Positions 33,801-45,207 of a stretch of DNA of 64,000 bases are shown here, piece after piece (the stretch's first letter is position 1; the number at the start of each line of letters is the position of its first letter). The stretch is from Dalbergia cochinchinensis (taxonomy: Eukaryota > Streptophyta > Magnoliopsida > Fabales > Fabaceae), in the NCBI GenBank assembly GCA_031216125.1, contig CM062376.1:54480719-54544718 (forward strand), in the 5' to 3' direction. The position numbers were made by a program, and so were the translations under genes. The notes under the pieces are model-generated. The model saw nothing but the letters and a program-made list of their open reading frames with translations. It was not told where the DNA came from and searched no databases.

Positions 33801-35909
33801 TAGTTATATTTCGAGCACCTCATATTTATATTTCAAGTTCTTACATCTCATATTTACTTTGAAGTTCTCACTTTACTTTATAATGAAGAACAAAATGGGA
33901 TGCGTAGCATGTTTACATTTTGTCATTACTTAAAGACTCTAGAGCTCAAAGACTTGCCCTTATTATCTCAAGTTAAAGTTTGGTTATGGAAACATCCCAT
34001 GGATGCCTATTTCGGCCATGTGATGATGATGAACTTGATGTGAGTTTCATCTAGTCACAAGAGCCAACAATCTATGTTCTAAGATTTTCTTTAGACCTTA
34101 AGAGTTTCATAAGATTATTACCAACAAGATTTATGAGTTAAACCTCTTCTGAACATGCCTTGAATTAGCTACTACCCTATGGTTGTTTTTAGTCTCCTTT
34201 TAGAAAAATAAAATGGGTTTCAATGAGTTTTAGAAGTCCTAAAATGATTTCAAGAGAAACTAGTAACTTATATGTATTAAGGACATGATTTTTGAATGAT
34301 GTTTGAGCTTTAATGTTTCAATTTTGCCTTGGTATGTTTGCTGTTGTATGATGTTGTTTTGGCATGTTAGAATGTGTAAGAATTATTTATGTTGAGGTAG
34401 GAGCCTTTCTATGCATGTTAAGAAAGAAACTAGTCTTACAGAAAAATCGTAAAGTTAAGTTTTAGCATAATTTTGACCCATTTATTTTTAGCCACTGCCA
34501 AAACTGTTTTAGTATGATAACATTCAATTTAGGATTGTTTAATTAAGAAAAAATTGGTAACATTTGAGGTAGGATTGATTTTTAGTACCAATAAAGAAAT
34601 TAGTAACTAGAAACCGTAAAAGTAAAATTCTAGAACACTTAGATTAATTAATTTTCTATTTCTATCCAGTAACCTTGTAATACAGTAAACATGGTTTATA
34701 ATTAGTTCATAGGCATAGGAATGCCCCATATTGGTTTAGATTTGATTTATAGCGCCTTAGGCGAAGACGGAACGTAGAAAAGGTCTAAAACTTAGTTTCT
34801 AGAACCCCGTAATTGCAAGATCTAGAACTTGACAATCTGTATGGAGTTGTTTGGTTTCATCCTAAGCATAAAAATTAATGAGGATAATTAGTTGTGAGCC
34901 CTTAGGTTCATAAAAGGTTAATAGCGAATGTTAGAATAATTATATCTTGAGTTTAAGCCCTGTAAGGGTCAAGGCATAAGACACCATAGGTGTGAAAGCA
35001 TAACGAGCTTTAATGTTTCATGTGAATGCATGTTTTACTATGAGAATATCTTGAGCATGTGATCTCCTATTAGAATATAAAATGTTGATATGTTAATGCT
35101 CATGTTATGGTGCCTTATGAAAGAAATTACGATGTTATGATGCTCATGACTATGTATATATATATGAATATGGCATAAAGCAAATTTGGAAGAAATTCGA
35201 TGCACTGTCTTTATGCTGCCGAATTTCTAACAAATTTGAGGAACTTAGAAAGTTTTCAAAAAGATATGAGTTTTTGAATATGACATAGTACTGTAAGAAT
35301 GTGTTCTGAGGGACGACGATATATAATGCCCCAGAAACAAATCCTTGAGGGGGACGACGATACGTAACGCCCCAAAGAGGACAATATTCGCTGTGTATTT
35401 GATACCGATGCGACACGTTTTGTTATGATTATTATTATTATGATTACACTTATCAGAGGATAAGTAAGAATTAATGACGACTAGTTAAGGTATGAGCTCA
35501 TAACCTAGAGATGATTTTAGGGTGATCCCTATGTTGCAGTACGATACTTTGAATGTCACACGGTTACAAAAAGAGAAATGTTTTTGCATAAGAAGAATAT
35601 GCCATTTTATGCCACCTGCATGATGTTGATTTCTCTATGGATGCTTATTTGATTTCTACCTGTTGCATCTTCACGCATTCATGCTTTATTATGCTGCATC
35701 CATAACATTAAGATTCATCCTAAAAGGAATGTACCTTGGATAATTAAGTTTAGAACCTAATAAATGAAGAATATGCATGCTCACCTTTTTCTAAGAAACC
35801 CAAGGTTCCTGAGGACATAGATGATGACACCTAGATAGGAGGTTGCCCTATTGAGATTCTTTAGCAAGATTCTCACTCCCTCTATCTCTTCTTTCCGTCA
35901 CGTCTTCAG

Positions 35910-36245
35910 ATGGTGACATTCGTGGTCTTCGTGGATACCCCGACGTGGGAGGTGCACTATGATCTAGAGCATGGATCATACCATTTTGAGGTTCGATGTG
36001 TTGTTCGCATCTTCATGTTCGTCAGACGACCCTTCGCTTATCCTATACATACCCATCATTTTTCCTCGACATCACCCTATGGTGATGAGGATCGAGTTTT
36101 TGAGCACCCCCGCATGCACAACGAGAGGGTGCTCCGCATGTATATAGTTGCTTCGGCCATGCGTAACTACCCTGACTATGTGCCTCGTATGTATTTCTCA
36201 GAGACCGACCCGTTGGAGGACCCGTCTACCCACATGTATAGCTAG
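35910..36245 (+). other. 111-codon open frame of unknown meaning inside the 5.3-kb insertion
   Basis: The frame starts MVTFVVFVDTPTWEVHYDLE and ends EDPSTHMYS. It is less AT-rich than its surroundings and is the longest open stretch of the insertion. I recognise no domain. It may be chance openness in a conserved part of the LTR, since a diverged relative of the sequence just upstream (35770-35875) recurs at 63325-63430. Confidence 0.3.
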
Positions 36246-36922
36246 AGCTCAGCCCCCACTCCACCGTAGATAAGAGAGGGCAGCGAGGAGACTGTCACGC
36301 AGCCGAGATTGGCTCGAAGGCCATCTATGTGTCCATGTCGTGGAGGTCACTCATAGTTTTCTGGCATGCTCGTCCCTACCGAGCTCCGACCATGGATTGG
36401 GTATGTCTCGCTTTCTCCGGGACCACAGCAGTAGAGGCCCGTGGGTAGAGATAGTGCACACATCACATAGATGAGGATAAACCTTTTTTTGCTTAGAGGT
36501 TATCCATTTTAGATGCACTTGGGTAAGGGAGTTTCTTTTTATGCTTTTGTTGTCTTTTCCTTTCTGTTGTATTTGCATTTCAGATGTATTTGTTTTTATA
36601 TTGTACCAACTAAGTCCTGCTTTTCATAAGTGGGCATGTTTTATATGTATTGAGTTAGTTTTATCATGATGTGCAATTACATGCTTTATGTCCTGACAAA
36701 TGTTTATTTAATCTTGTGTTCTATTTCTCTATGTGCCTCATCGATCGTCGTGTTGCGCGGCTCTCACTTTGCATTTACATTTCAAAAAAAAAATTTTACT
36801 GTATTTTCCACTAAGTATTTTAATGAAAGGTTTAAAGAATGAGAATAAAAGAGTAATAGACTAATGATTAACCTTAATACGTTCTAGAAATATTGAGTTA
36901 AAAATTAGGATGTTACATTACC

Positions 36923-37860
36923 AACTTTCGATACAAGGCTAGGTCAACAAGGGGAGAACCTATGTCTTGTCTTAGTCAAGTGGTGCAGTCAAGTGGGGTT
37001 AGTGTTGGCTTGCAACCTAAAAGTCTAGCATCACTAAGTAAGTCCAAACAGTACCATCTTTGGCAAAGGCTAATCCCTGATTGGGATTGGGCCACTTCGA
37101 GGCCTAAGAAGTACTTAAGTGTCCCCAGGTTTTTTATGCAGAAGTGTGAGTCTAGAATCCCTTTTACCTTTGCAAACTCGGTCAAATAATTTCCTGCTAG
37201 AACAATTTCATCTACATAAACCAAAATCACTGTGATGGATGAACCTATTCGTTTGAGGAACAAGGAGTGATCACTTGATGATTGGGAATAGCCACATTAT
37301 AAGAGAAGATGAGATAATTTTTCAAACCATTGCTTACTTGTTTGCTTGAGCCCATACAAAGATTTTAAAAGCTTGCACACCTGGTTCAGATGAGAGGTGG
37401 GAACCCTAAAAGGAACATCCATGTACACATCCTCATGTAATTCACCATGTAAAAATGCATTATTTACATCGAGTTGGTGAAGATGCCATCGCTGAATAGC
37501 TGCCAGTGCCAAAAGCAAGCGAATTGTCGTCATTTTTGCTACAGGGGAGAAGGTGTCAAAATATTCCAACCCCTCTATTTGAGTGTAGCCTTTGGCTACA
37601 AGACGAGTTTTGTGCCGTTCAACTTTTCCATCAGCACGCCGCTTTATCTTGAAAACCCATTTGTTTCCGATGGGTTTCACATGACGAGGACAATCAACCA
37701 GCACCCACGTACGATTTTCTTCAAGAGCCACAATCTCTGTCGCCATTGCATTGCGCCAGCATTCTTTCATGGTGGCCTCGATGTAACTCTCAGGTTCAAT
37801 TTCTGTCAACAAGGCTAAGGAGAAATTTTTGTAGGAAGAGGAGAGGTTATGATAAGACAC
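36923..37860 (-). pseudogene. Copia reverse transcriptase (RVT_2), inactivated
   Basis: The minus-strand frame from 37860 reads TEIEPESYIEATMKECWRNA, MATEIVALEENRTWVLVD, KPIGNKWVFKIKRRADGKVE, RHKTRLVAKGYTQIEGLEYF, DTFSPVAKMTTIRLLLALAA, HQLDVNNAFLHGELHEDVYM and LYGLKQTSKQWFEKL. It then shifts frame near 37290 and continues VILVYVDEIVLAG, DSHFCIKNLGTLKYFLGLEV and GCKPTLTPLD. This is the complete copia polymerase core. The first catalytic Asp (QLDVNNAF) is present, but the YVDD box reads YVDE, so the last metal-binding Asp is lost. The C-terminal part is cut by the 5.3-kb insertion immediately after YRKLV. Confidence 0.92.
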
Positions 37861-38419
37861 AAAAGTTATGAATGGGATAAGGTGTGGTGTGTGTGATAGG
37901 AAAAGGATTACCTGAGATGAGGGGTTCCGGTATGGAGAATGTATTGTAGCACAAGTAGTTTGGCAAATGTGTTGGAGGATGATGAGTGCATGGTGGCAGT
38001 GTTATGGCGACACTAGGTGTGTGCTATGTGGGGATGGGCACGTCCTCTTGTGATGAAGCACTAGGTGTGGTTTGTGAGTGGGTAACATGTGTAAGTGAGG
38101 TGGCATCATATCCTGGGCATAGCTCTTTGGATATTGGGCTGGTTGGTATTATTTCATTCATGGTGATATATGGTTAGGCTTCTCTATTTATTTCCCTTAC
38201 TCGCAAGTTATGGTCCAGTGTCATTATATTGGGCTAGGTAGGTAATTCTTGAGCAGGACCAGGCTCAAATAGATTGTCATTATAAGGGAAAATTAGTTCA
38301 GAAAAAGCAATGTCTCTTGTGACACTTATTTCCCCAGTAATGAGATTGTAGAAAATATAGCCTTTAATCCCTTGCTTGAAACCCAGAAAAAGTCCTTTGT
38401 CTGCCCTTGCACCTAATTT

Positions 38420-39097
38420 TCATCTCCCATTATGAAGAGTTGTTGCATAACAAAGACAACCAAAAGCTTTCAAATCCTCGTAGTTTGGTGCCCTCTTATG
38501 CAACAATTCGAAGGGAGAGGAATTGTTCAACAATGGAGTAGGGACGCGATTAATAAGGTAGATCGCATGTAATGTTTCATAGGACCAAAAACTTTTAGGC
38601 AAATGAGATTAAAAAAGAAAGGCCCTTACAACATTTAGCATATGTTGATGCTTGCACTTTACACGGCCATTTTGTCGAGGAGTTTCTCGATAGCTCCGTT
38701 GATGAACAATGCCATTTGAAGAGCAAAAATCCACCAAATTAAATTTAGGCCCATTGTCACTTTGAACAAATTTGATGTGTATAGTAAAATGGACTCTCAC
38801 GAAGGTGACAAAACCTTTGACATTGGTGGAAACTTCACTTTTAGACTTGAGCAAGTAAATCCAAGTATATCTTGAATAATCATCCAACATTGTTAAAAAA
38901 AAATGATGTCCATGAATGGAGGATACCCCAAAGGGTCCCCATATGTCCACATGAATTAGTTCAAAAGGTATGGTGGAATTATGGTGACTCAGTTTAAAAC
39001 TAGGACGATGCTGTTTAGCAAAATGACAAATATCACAATCATGAAAAGAAGGTAGAGTAATTTCAAGTTGGGGGAATTTTTCATGTATAATTGACAA
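38420..39097 (-). pseudogene. Copia integrase, catalytic Glu replaced
   Basis: After a GAG-pre-integrase segment with HDCDICHFAKQHR, the integrase core reads FELIHVDIWGP, HHFFLTMLDDYSRYTWIYLL, FVQSDNGPKF, SSNGIVHQRSYRETPRQNG, and then VKCKHQHMLNVVRA. The two catalytic Asp residues are visible (HVDIWGP and SDNG). The position of the catalytic Glu, normally NG.VERKH, reads Lys. A stop near 38609 separates the core from its continuation PKSFWSYETLHAIYLINRVP, FELLHKRAPNYEDLKAFGCL. The zinc-binding HHCC region before it is incomplete. The enzyme would have joined the cDNA to the chromosome. Confidence 0.9.
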
Positions 39098-39099
39098 TT

Positions 39100-39591
39100 A
39101 ATTTGAGGACAAATGTCCTAATCTGTAATACCATAGATCAGCTAGAGGTATGGTGTATGTATAAGAAGTGGTATTATTATGAATTGCTATGGGTGGTTGT
39201 TGCTTGGAAGACTTGATGTGATACAATCCATTCTCCAAGCTACGCAAACCAATCATTGTCTGCAATTTCAAATCCTGAATAAAACAATTGTCAGGAAAGA
39301 AGGCAATTGCACATAGTGCTGCTCAACATAAGGTAGAGATGTACAACAAATTGTAAGAAAAATTAGGAATGAAAAGGACATTGGTGAGTGTCAGTGAAGG
39401 TGTTAAAGAATCGGTTCCTCTATAATGGGCTATAACTATGGATCCATCAGGAATTTTCATCTGTGTGGGCTGAATTTTAAAGTATGAGGAGAATTGGGCT
39501 AAAGTTACATATACCTGTTCTATAGCTCTTGAGTCTAGGATCTAGGGTCCTGTGTAGGCCTGTGTGAAAAGAAAGAGCTAAAACAACTTTG
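39100..39591 (-). pseudogene. Degraded copia protease and GAG-pre-integrase region
   Basis: The minus-strand translation gives WILDSRAIE, where copia proteases have WI(L/I)DSGA, so the active-site Gly-Ala is altered. It continues MKIPDGS, TLTNVLFIPNFSYNLLYIST and LQTMIGLRSLENGLYHI, the usual bridge into the integrase. Several stops interrupt it. Confidence 0.75.
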
Positions 39592-40767
39592 TTACTTGTG
39601 GCTTGATTTTGCAAGGATGTAAGAGAAACCCCCTGGATTAACGCTAACATGAGAGGTAGATTCCCCTAATTCAGTCATTGGTGGCAACTCCACGACGGTC
39701 TGCTGAAGCAAAGTAATGAGGCGTTGATATTGGTCTTGAGTAATGACCGATGCTTGAGATTGAAGAAGAGAACTTTCTACATCAGCTTTCTCTTTGAATT
39801 CTTTGCTCACGACATTGTGAGTAGATCCAGGTTCTTGAGACTTTGTGAATGAATAGCCACGAGGAAAACCATGTTTACAATAGTAGTTCTCTACCGTATG
39901 GCCCAGTATCCCACAATTGGTGTGGATCTTGTGAGAACCGTGACTTCTCGGCCGATAGGAAGCACCTCCATGACCACGACCGGAACCACGGTGTTGCTTA
40001 GCAAGGTTGATAGTGGGTTCATTGAGAATACCACTGTGAAATTGGTTCTTGGTTTGTTGTTGCTGGATCAGTAAGAAGACCTTGGTCAAAGAAGGGAGTG
40101 GATATTTGGGAGCGAGCATTTTCAAAATCATCATTGAGACCCATAAGAAATCGCAAAATGCAGTCCTGTTCGTGATGAAGAAGTGTGGTCTTGGTAGCTG
40201 TACAGCTGCGCTTCATAGGGCATGTACAAAGGAGAACAGGCTGATAATGTTCTAGTTCTTTCCAGAGGGAAGTGAGTTCAGTAAAGTAGTCACTTACTGA
40301 CAAGGCACCTTGCTGAAGAGCAGACAATTGGTATTGAAGTTTTCCAATTCATAGCAGATCCTCTTATGCAAATCTTTCCTTGAGGTTCTTCCAAACAGTT
40401 GCCACATTGCCAATGGCATCAATACTTTTGGCTATCGAAGGAGAAGTGGTGCTTGTGATCCAGGATTGTATTTTTCCCAAGCTGAGTAAAGAGGATGAAA
40501 GGTGGTTGGTTGAGAAATAGTCCCAGTAAGAAAATCGAACTTGTTTTTAGTAATCATAGCTCGCTTAATTGCATGGGCCCAAGTGTGATAATTGGGACCG
40601 ATGAGAATAGTTTTGATGGTAAGAACAGTGGGGTTTTCACTTGGATGGATGTAGTAAGGGCTAGCTGGGTTAGCAAGATCATTAGGATCAAGAGGAGAAG
40701 GAGTTGCATTGCTGGTGCTTGAAGAGTAAGGGGAAGAATTGTAGTGGTTATTGTTGTTTTGAGCCAT
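39592..40767 (-). pseudogene. Copia gag with zinc knuckle, frameshifted
   Basis: It starts with MAQNNNNHYNSSPYSSSTSN at 40767 and has the copia gag phrase SPYYIHPSENPTVLTIKTIL, then GPNYHTWAHAIKRAMITKNK and FDFLTGTISQP. After a frame change comes SVSDYFTELTSLWKELEHYQP, a shorter block with HHEQDCILRFLMGLNDDFEN, RSQI, and later NCGILGHTVENYYCKHGFPRGY, a displaced version of the CCHC knuckle that binds element RNA. The ending overlaps the protease region. In a working element this protein would assemble the virus-like particle. Confidence 0.88.
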
Positions 40768-40779
40768 GGTGAGCTCAAC

Positions 40780-40798
40780 CTGAAGCTACTGATACCAT
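40780..40798 (-). other. Primer-binding site of the copia element
   Basis: Minus-strand TGGTATCAGTAGCTTCA directly after the 5' LTR resembles the TGGTATCAGAGC site complementary to initiator methionine tRNA that primes plant copia cDNA synthesis. Confidence 0.7.
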
Positions 40799-41074
40799 AT
40801 CAGAGTTTTAAACAAAGAGGCATATTTTGGAGTGTAAAAGCTCAAAAATATTATTGATGATGTGCTAGTTATACAAAAAGGAAAGCGTACTTAAAGGGGG
40901 AAAATTATAGAAGGGAAATAATAGAAAAGTTACAAAGCATGTGAACTAATTATGCAAGTTACGCAGGCCAAAACTAACTTTCCAGCTCATCAATCTGTGT
41001 GATACCACCCTTGCCATGATCTTTGCTATCCTTGCCATCATCAGTGCTTCCAGAATCATTCCTTATCTCCATAA
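40799..41074 (-). repeat. 5' LTR of the copia element
   Basis: The partner of 30637-30914. The outer end abuts the GTCTCT duplication at 41075-41080 and the inner end abuts the primer-binding site. Confidence 0.88.
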
Positions 41075-41540
41075 GTCTCTCACCATCGTGAGCTACCACC
41101 ACCACTGAATCACTCAACTTCCAGATTGTGCAATCATCATTCCTCCATCGCTATTCATCGCCATCATTGCATCCTCCACCTCGTTTCACCATTGCAAACT
41201 CCGTCGCTCAGTTGCGAACAACCCACATCAACCACTGTTATCATAGTCAACACTCAATGTTGCAACACCTTTGCCTCCTTGCATCCTTCCGCATCGCCAA
41301 GCTGCTGCCATGCCATTGCCACTGCTTTGCCACCCTGACACCACGATTTCGACCACTATGCAAACTACAACCCGCTTGATTTAGAGTTGCAAGAGGAAGG
41401 TGGTTGTCATAGGAATATGGTGGGGAAGGGATGGAGTAAGGAAGTTAGGGACAGTAGAATTAGGGATGGAGTTAGGAAGGTAGGGTGTTAGTTTTGTTTT
41501 TGTTGTTGGGGATAACTCAGAAATTTCAAAAAATTGTTTT

Positions 41541-41548
41541 AACATATA

Positions 41549-41580
<32 letters not shown>
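41541..41580. repeat. ATT/ATTT microsatellite
   Basis: TAT-TAT units grade into TTTA units. It lies in the right half of the outer TIR element. Confidence 0.85.
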
Positions 41581-41664
41581 GGGTGTTGAGTGTAATTTTA
41601 AAATCCAGGAGAAGGCAAGTATGATAGACCAATTGACCTTATGGTTATAACATTGTAATTTGCC

Positions 41665-44591
41665 AAAATAATAAGCCTTAATATAAGTTTATCTGTAGTG
41701 TTATATAGCATATGTGAAGCATTAAGAACTTAACAATTAACTTTTCCATCTATTAACCACCTTAATTTTTTTAACATGTATGAGCATGCATATATTTTAT
41801 TTATTGCAATAGTGTGGTGCCTCAAGGTACTAGTACCTCAAGGGTATCGAAATAAAAATCATAAAATTAATTTGTATTTCAATTTCAATATAATAATAAT
41901 AGTATTCTTTAACTTTTAAAATCTTTTATTTTTGAAAGATGGAAATTATAAGTTCTAAAAAAGATCTAATTCTAGTGTTGTTAAAACAAATTACACTAAC
42001 ATATTAAAAATCATAGAAAAATACTTTTTAAATAATTTTTTTTATATAAATATAATGGGCTAGTTTGATAAGTGTAAAAAATAAAAATGGACTAGTTTGA
42101 ATGTACTTCTAGAACAAATACCTCTTTCAAATGATCTTTTTTAAAGAATTAAAAGTAATTTTACATTTGAATGGAATAAAATTCATTTATATTTAGGTTT
42201 TCTATTAAAACATCTTCTTTTATTCTCGAACAACTTAATTTTTTTTGTATAAAAATATCCACTTTTGTAAATTAAAAATTATAACTTCTAAAAAATATTT
42301 TTATTTTCCCAAATACAAAAAAAAATAAGTAAATATTCTTTTTATAAAAGATAGAAAATCTTTTCATAAAAGTAGTGAAGCAATAATGAGCTATAAAAGA
42401 TTTTTTTTCTTAAAATTTTTTATGTCATAAAAAATTTATTTTTCTAGAAGATGAAAATCATCAATTCTTAAAAAAAAAAAATATTTTTCTACTTTTTTCT
42501 AGTGAATTTTTAATACCTTTTACCGAAACATATTTTAAAAAATAACAAAAGATTGTTTAAGCTTATAATAAATTCACTACCAAAAAAAGAAAATTTATAA
42601 CAAATTGAAGAAACAAGGAGAAAGTGTTGTCTAAAACTTAGTAAGTGACTTTTTATTAGAAACTGTTAGCTCCAACCCTACTAGAAATCGAGTCAAACAA
42701 GGTTTTGGTGACACAAACAATTTAAGTTGATAAAAGTTTTTATCTCACGCCAAAGTCTTTATCTCATATGTTTTGGAATGACCAAAAACTTTCTAATAAT
42801 ACAATTCATGCTAAGTATCCATTTTCATGACCAGAAAGGTAGTTTTTGCTTAAGAAACTTGATCCTTAAAGCATTTGGATACTTTAAGTAGTGAGTTCTT
42901 GTTGTAAGAAAGTAATAAGGCTTCAAAGAAAATCACTTTCAAAATAAAATGCCTTCAGAAATCAAAGATATATGGTTGTTTGCCTTGAGAAAGTTGTTTG
43001 ACGTCTTTGCTTAACATGAGAAACATAACCTGGGCATAAGAAAGCTTGAGAAACCAAGTCTTATCCTAAAAAAGGTGATCATTTGTGTAAGAAACAACTT
43101 CAACAATCATGGTTTCAAAGGATCAATGCTCAAGAAAGTTTAAAAGGGAGGGTATTTTTATCTATTTAATTATATACGTGACTTGTACATCACTACTTAA
43201 TGGTGGAAATCGATGTCAACATAACCGAATAGAGTGTTTTGCACTATCTGGAAAATCCAAAGTGTCATGATGTATGTTTTGAAAAGTTAGGGTATAAATT
43301 GCACACGACCCAAGTTCAGGAGTTAAAATGCATTTTATCCTAAAAGTGAGTATCAGTATCTTCCATAAGTATTGCTGTTATCAAACAACAATTCAATAAT
43401 TAAATTTCTATTTAGATTTTGGATCAAAGAAAACTAAGTAAAGCAACCAACTATTTTTTTTCAAAACAAAGAATCCTAAACACAAAAAGAAACAAGAAAG
43501 TAAGACAATCAGGAGTCAGATTTCACTTTTCCATAAACCTTAAGTGTCTTAGTTAACTGAGTTTTGAATCCCCACTTGATGGTTGAATTTTCAAACTAGT
43601 TAATAACTAATTCTATAGTGTATTAATTCATCCCTAACTTCTTGAAATTCCCTAATTCCTTAAAACAATTCCTATGAGCAAATAGGGCTTCACAAGACAT
43701 CATGAAATTCTCAATAACCACTCAACCAACATCATCTATTCGTGGATAGAAATCAATCATGGCATCTATCACATGAGCTAGCACATATATGAATTTTCCA
43801 ATCGAACACATGTATGCAAAATTAAAGCATGAATTTCCATTTCATACAAAACATGAAAACAATGATTTACACTAAAGAAACTTGAATTAAGCCAATAAAC
43901 ACATATTACATCATCCAAGTCAAGCTACATCATCACTCTAACAAAAAAATCTAGTTAGCCACAAAGAAAAGAGAAGCAAAATAAGAAAATAGGAGAAAAA
44001 TTTAGAGTAAGGATTTCTCAATCTTTCTTCTTCTATTCGTCCTACTGCCTTCTCCTTTGAGTGGGAGAATGTTCTCCTTTCCTCCTCTATTTGACTGAAA
44101 TACCCCAATAAAGGCCATATTTTCAGTGCAAAACATGAATAGCCAAAAAATAATGCGTCGTGGGTGCCTAGGCGCTAGAACCTTGATGCCTTTATACTTT
44201 GTAGGCACCGCCAGACATCATCATCTATCCTTTGAATTGCATGCAATTTTCCATGACTTAGATACAGGAAACAATTTTTGGTGTCTTCCTTAGGGTTGTA
44301 ATTTTTCTTGTAAGTTTCTAATGCCACCAAAATGAGCTCTATCCCACATACATAATTCTAGTTATGCCCAAATTACCATAGCAAGGTCAAAAGGCAATCT
44401 CAACTGGCTTTGTCATTCAAATTGATTTCTTCTTGAAATTATTCCTTCAAAATACCATTAAATACCATACATGAGAAATACCAATTACTAAGAATATGAA
44501 AACAAAAAATCTAACCAAATTCCAACAAGGTTAGAATAATTTCAGTTAATTATGTCTTAGTCAAAATATATGAAAAATTCACCCAAATTAA
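41665..44591. other. Gene-free AT-rich DNA with possible LTR debris
   Basis: From 41760 to 42600 the sequence is AT-rich with homopolymers. From 42665 (TGTTAGCTCCAACCC) to about 43150 it resembles non-coding retroelement LTR sequence, with repeated AAGAAA(C/G) and CTTGAGAAA phrases, but no second copy or polypurine tract was found. From 43500 to 44590 I recognise nothing. Confidence 0.4.
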
Positions 44592-44619
44592 CACTAGTAG
44601 AAGAGGGCCAGTAACCAAC

Positions 44620-45000
44620 GACCTTACTAACGGATTTTTTGATGGGTAGTATTTTTATCGACTGGTGTATTGATAGGTACGGGGGCATCAATTTTCAGGC
44701 AGTCAATGAATATTATTGACAGTAGAAAAAAAACCCATCAGTATTTTTTGACATGTTTACCGATAAGCAATATAATTTAGCTGTTGGTATAATTAGATAA
44801 AAGGCATCACCATGGCCGTCAAAGACATAATTATACCAATTGATGTTTAAATAAATAAAATAATATTTAATCTTTTACCGACGGGTGTACCGATAGTCAC
44901 TTGATTTATGAAAAACAATTTATTTTAAAAATATTACGTATTACCGATGATCATACTCGTCGGTAAAAATTAATAATTTTTTTAAATTTTTTTATTTAAC
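44620..45000. repeat. Left subterminal repeat region of the CACTA element
   Basis: Contains diverged copies such as GACGGGTGTACCGATAG, ACTCGTCGGTAAA and TTACCGATGATCA. In CACTA elements such repeats bind the element-encoded DNA-binding protein (TNPA type). Confidence 0.65.
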
Positions 45001-45207
45001 TGTGAAGTGATTGGTAATTTACTATTTATTTATATAATAACCTAATGATCAATTAAATTGATATTAAATAAGAAAATAACAAAATGAATAAATTAAACTA
45101 ATTAAATAAAATAGAAAATTAGTACAGTAAAATATATACAAATTACAATAAATGTAAAAAAATCCAAAATGAAAACAAATGAGGCTAGATAAAAACTAGC
45201 TGAACTC

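Larger units (their letters stand above)
31589..36917 (+). mobile_element. 5.3-kb non-coding TG...CA insertion: probable solo LTR (or LARD) of a Ty3/gypsy-type element
   Basis: It begins TGTAACGCCCCGATTTTC and ends GGATGTTACA. The TGTAAC/GTTACA ends form a short inverted repeat, as in LTRs. Flanks CTACC (31584-31588) and TTACC (36918-36922) are a 5-bp target duplication with one mismatch. Removing it restores the copia frame exactly (YRKLV joined to GCLLYL). No gag, protease, polymerase or integrase motif is present, and I see no pair of internal direct repeats long enough to be LTRs. Its TGTAACGCCCC start resembles gypsy LTRs with very long non-coding LTRs (Tat/Ogre type). It has a candidate promoter (32625) and two minisatellites. 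Strand is assigned from the TATA box. Confidence 0.75.
30637..41074 (-). mobile_element. Full-length but inactive Ty1/copia retrotransposon, minus strand
   Basis: LTRs of about 277 bp lie at 30637-30914 and 40799-41074. The insertion is bracketed by exact GTCTCT repeats at 30631-30636 and 41075-41080. On the minus strand the order is 5' LTR, primer-binding site, gag, protease region, integrase, reverse transcriptase and RNase H, which is the copia order. The coding part is broken by stops and frameshifts and also by a 5.3-kb insertion at 31589-36917. Without that insertion the element would be about 5.1 kb, a normal copia length. The two LTRs differ at roughly 20 positions plus small gaps by eye, so it is not recent. 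Confidence 0.9.
30124..41664. mobile_element. Outermost TIR element, split by the copia insertion
   Basis: The left end reads AGCAAATTACAACAACCTCA and the reverse complement of the right end reads GGCAAATTACAATGTTATAA. Both then lead into CTTCTCCT(C/G) and TTTTAAAATT(G/A) at similar distances (30165-30195 and 41600-41620). They look like the two ends of one Mutator-like or related element of roughly 1.1 kb before the copia element landed in it. The target duplication was not resolved. The remaining halves (30124-30636 and 41075-41664) contain C/A-rich sequence with CCACCACC and CATCATCC phrases but no clear ORF. Confidence 0.55.

Noticed and set aside
30637..41074. Active copia retrotransposon
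   Set aside because: Frameshifts, stops, loss of RT and integrase catalytic residues and a 5.3-kb insertion make it inactive despite good overall structure.
41128..41379. His/Ser-rich open frames next to the copia right end
   Set aside because: The CCATC/CACC-rich composition explains the openness. The stretch belongs to the split outer TIR element and shows no domain.
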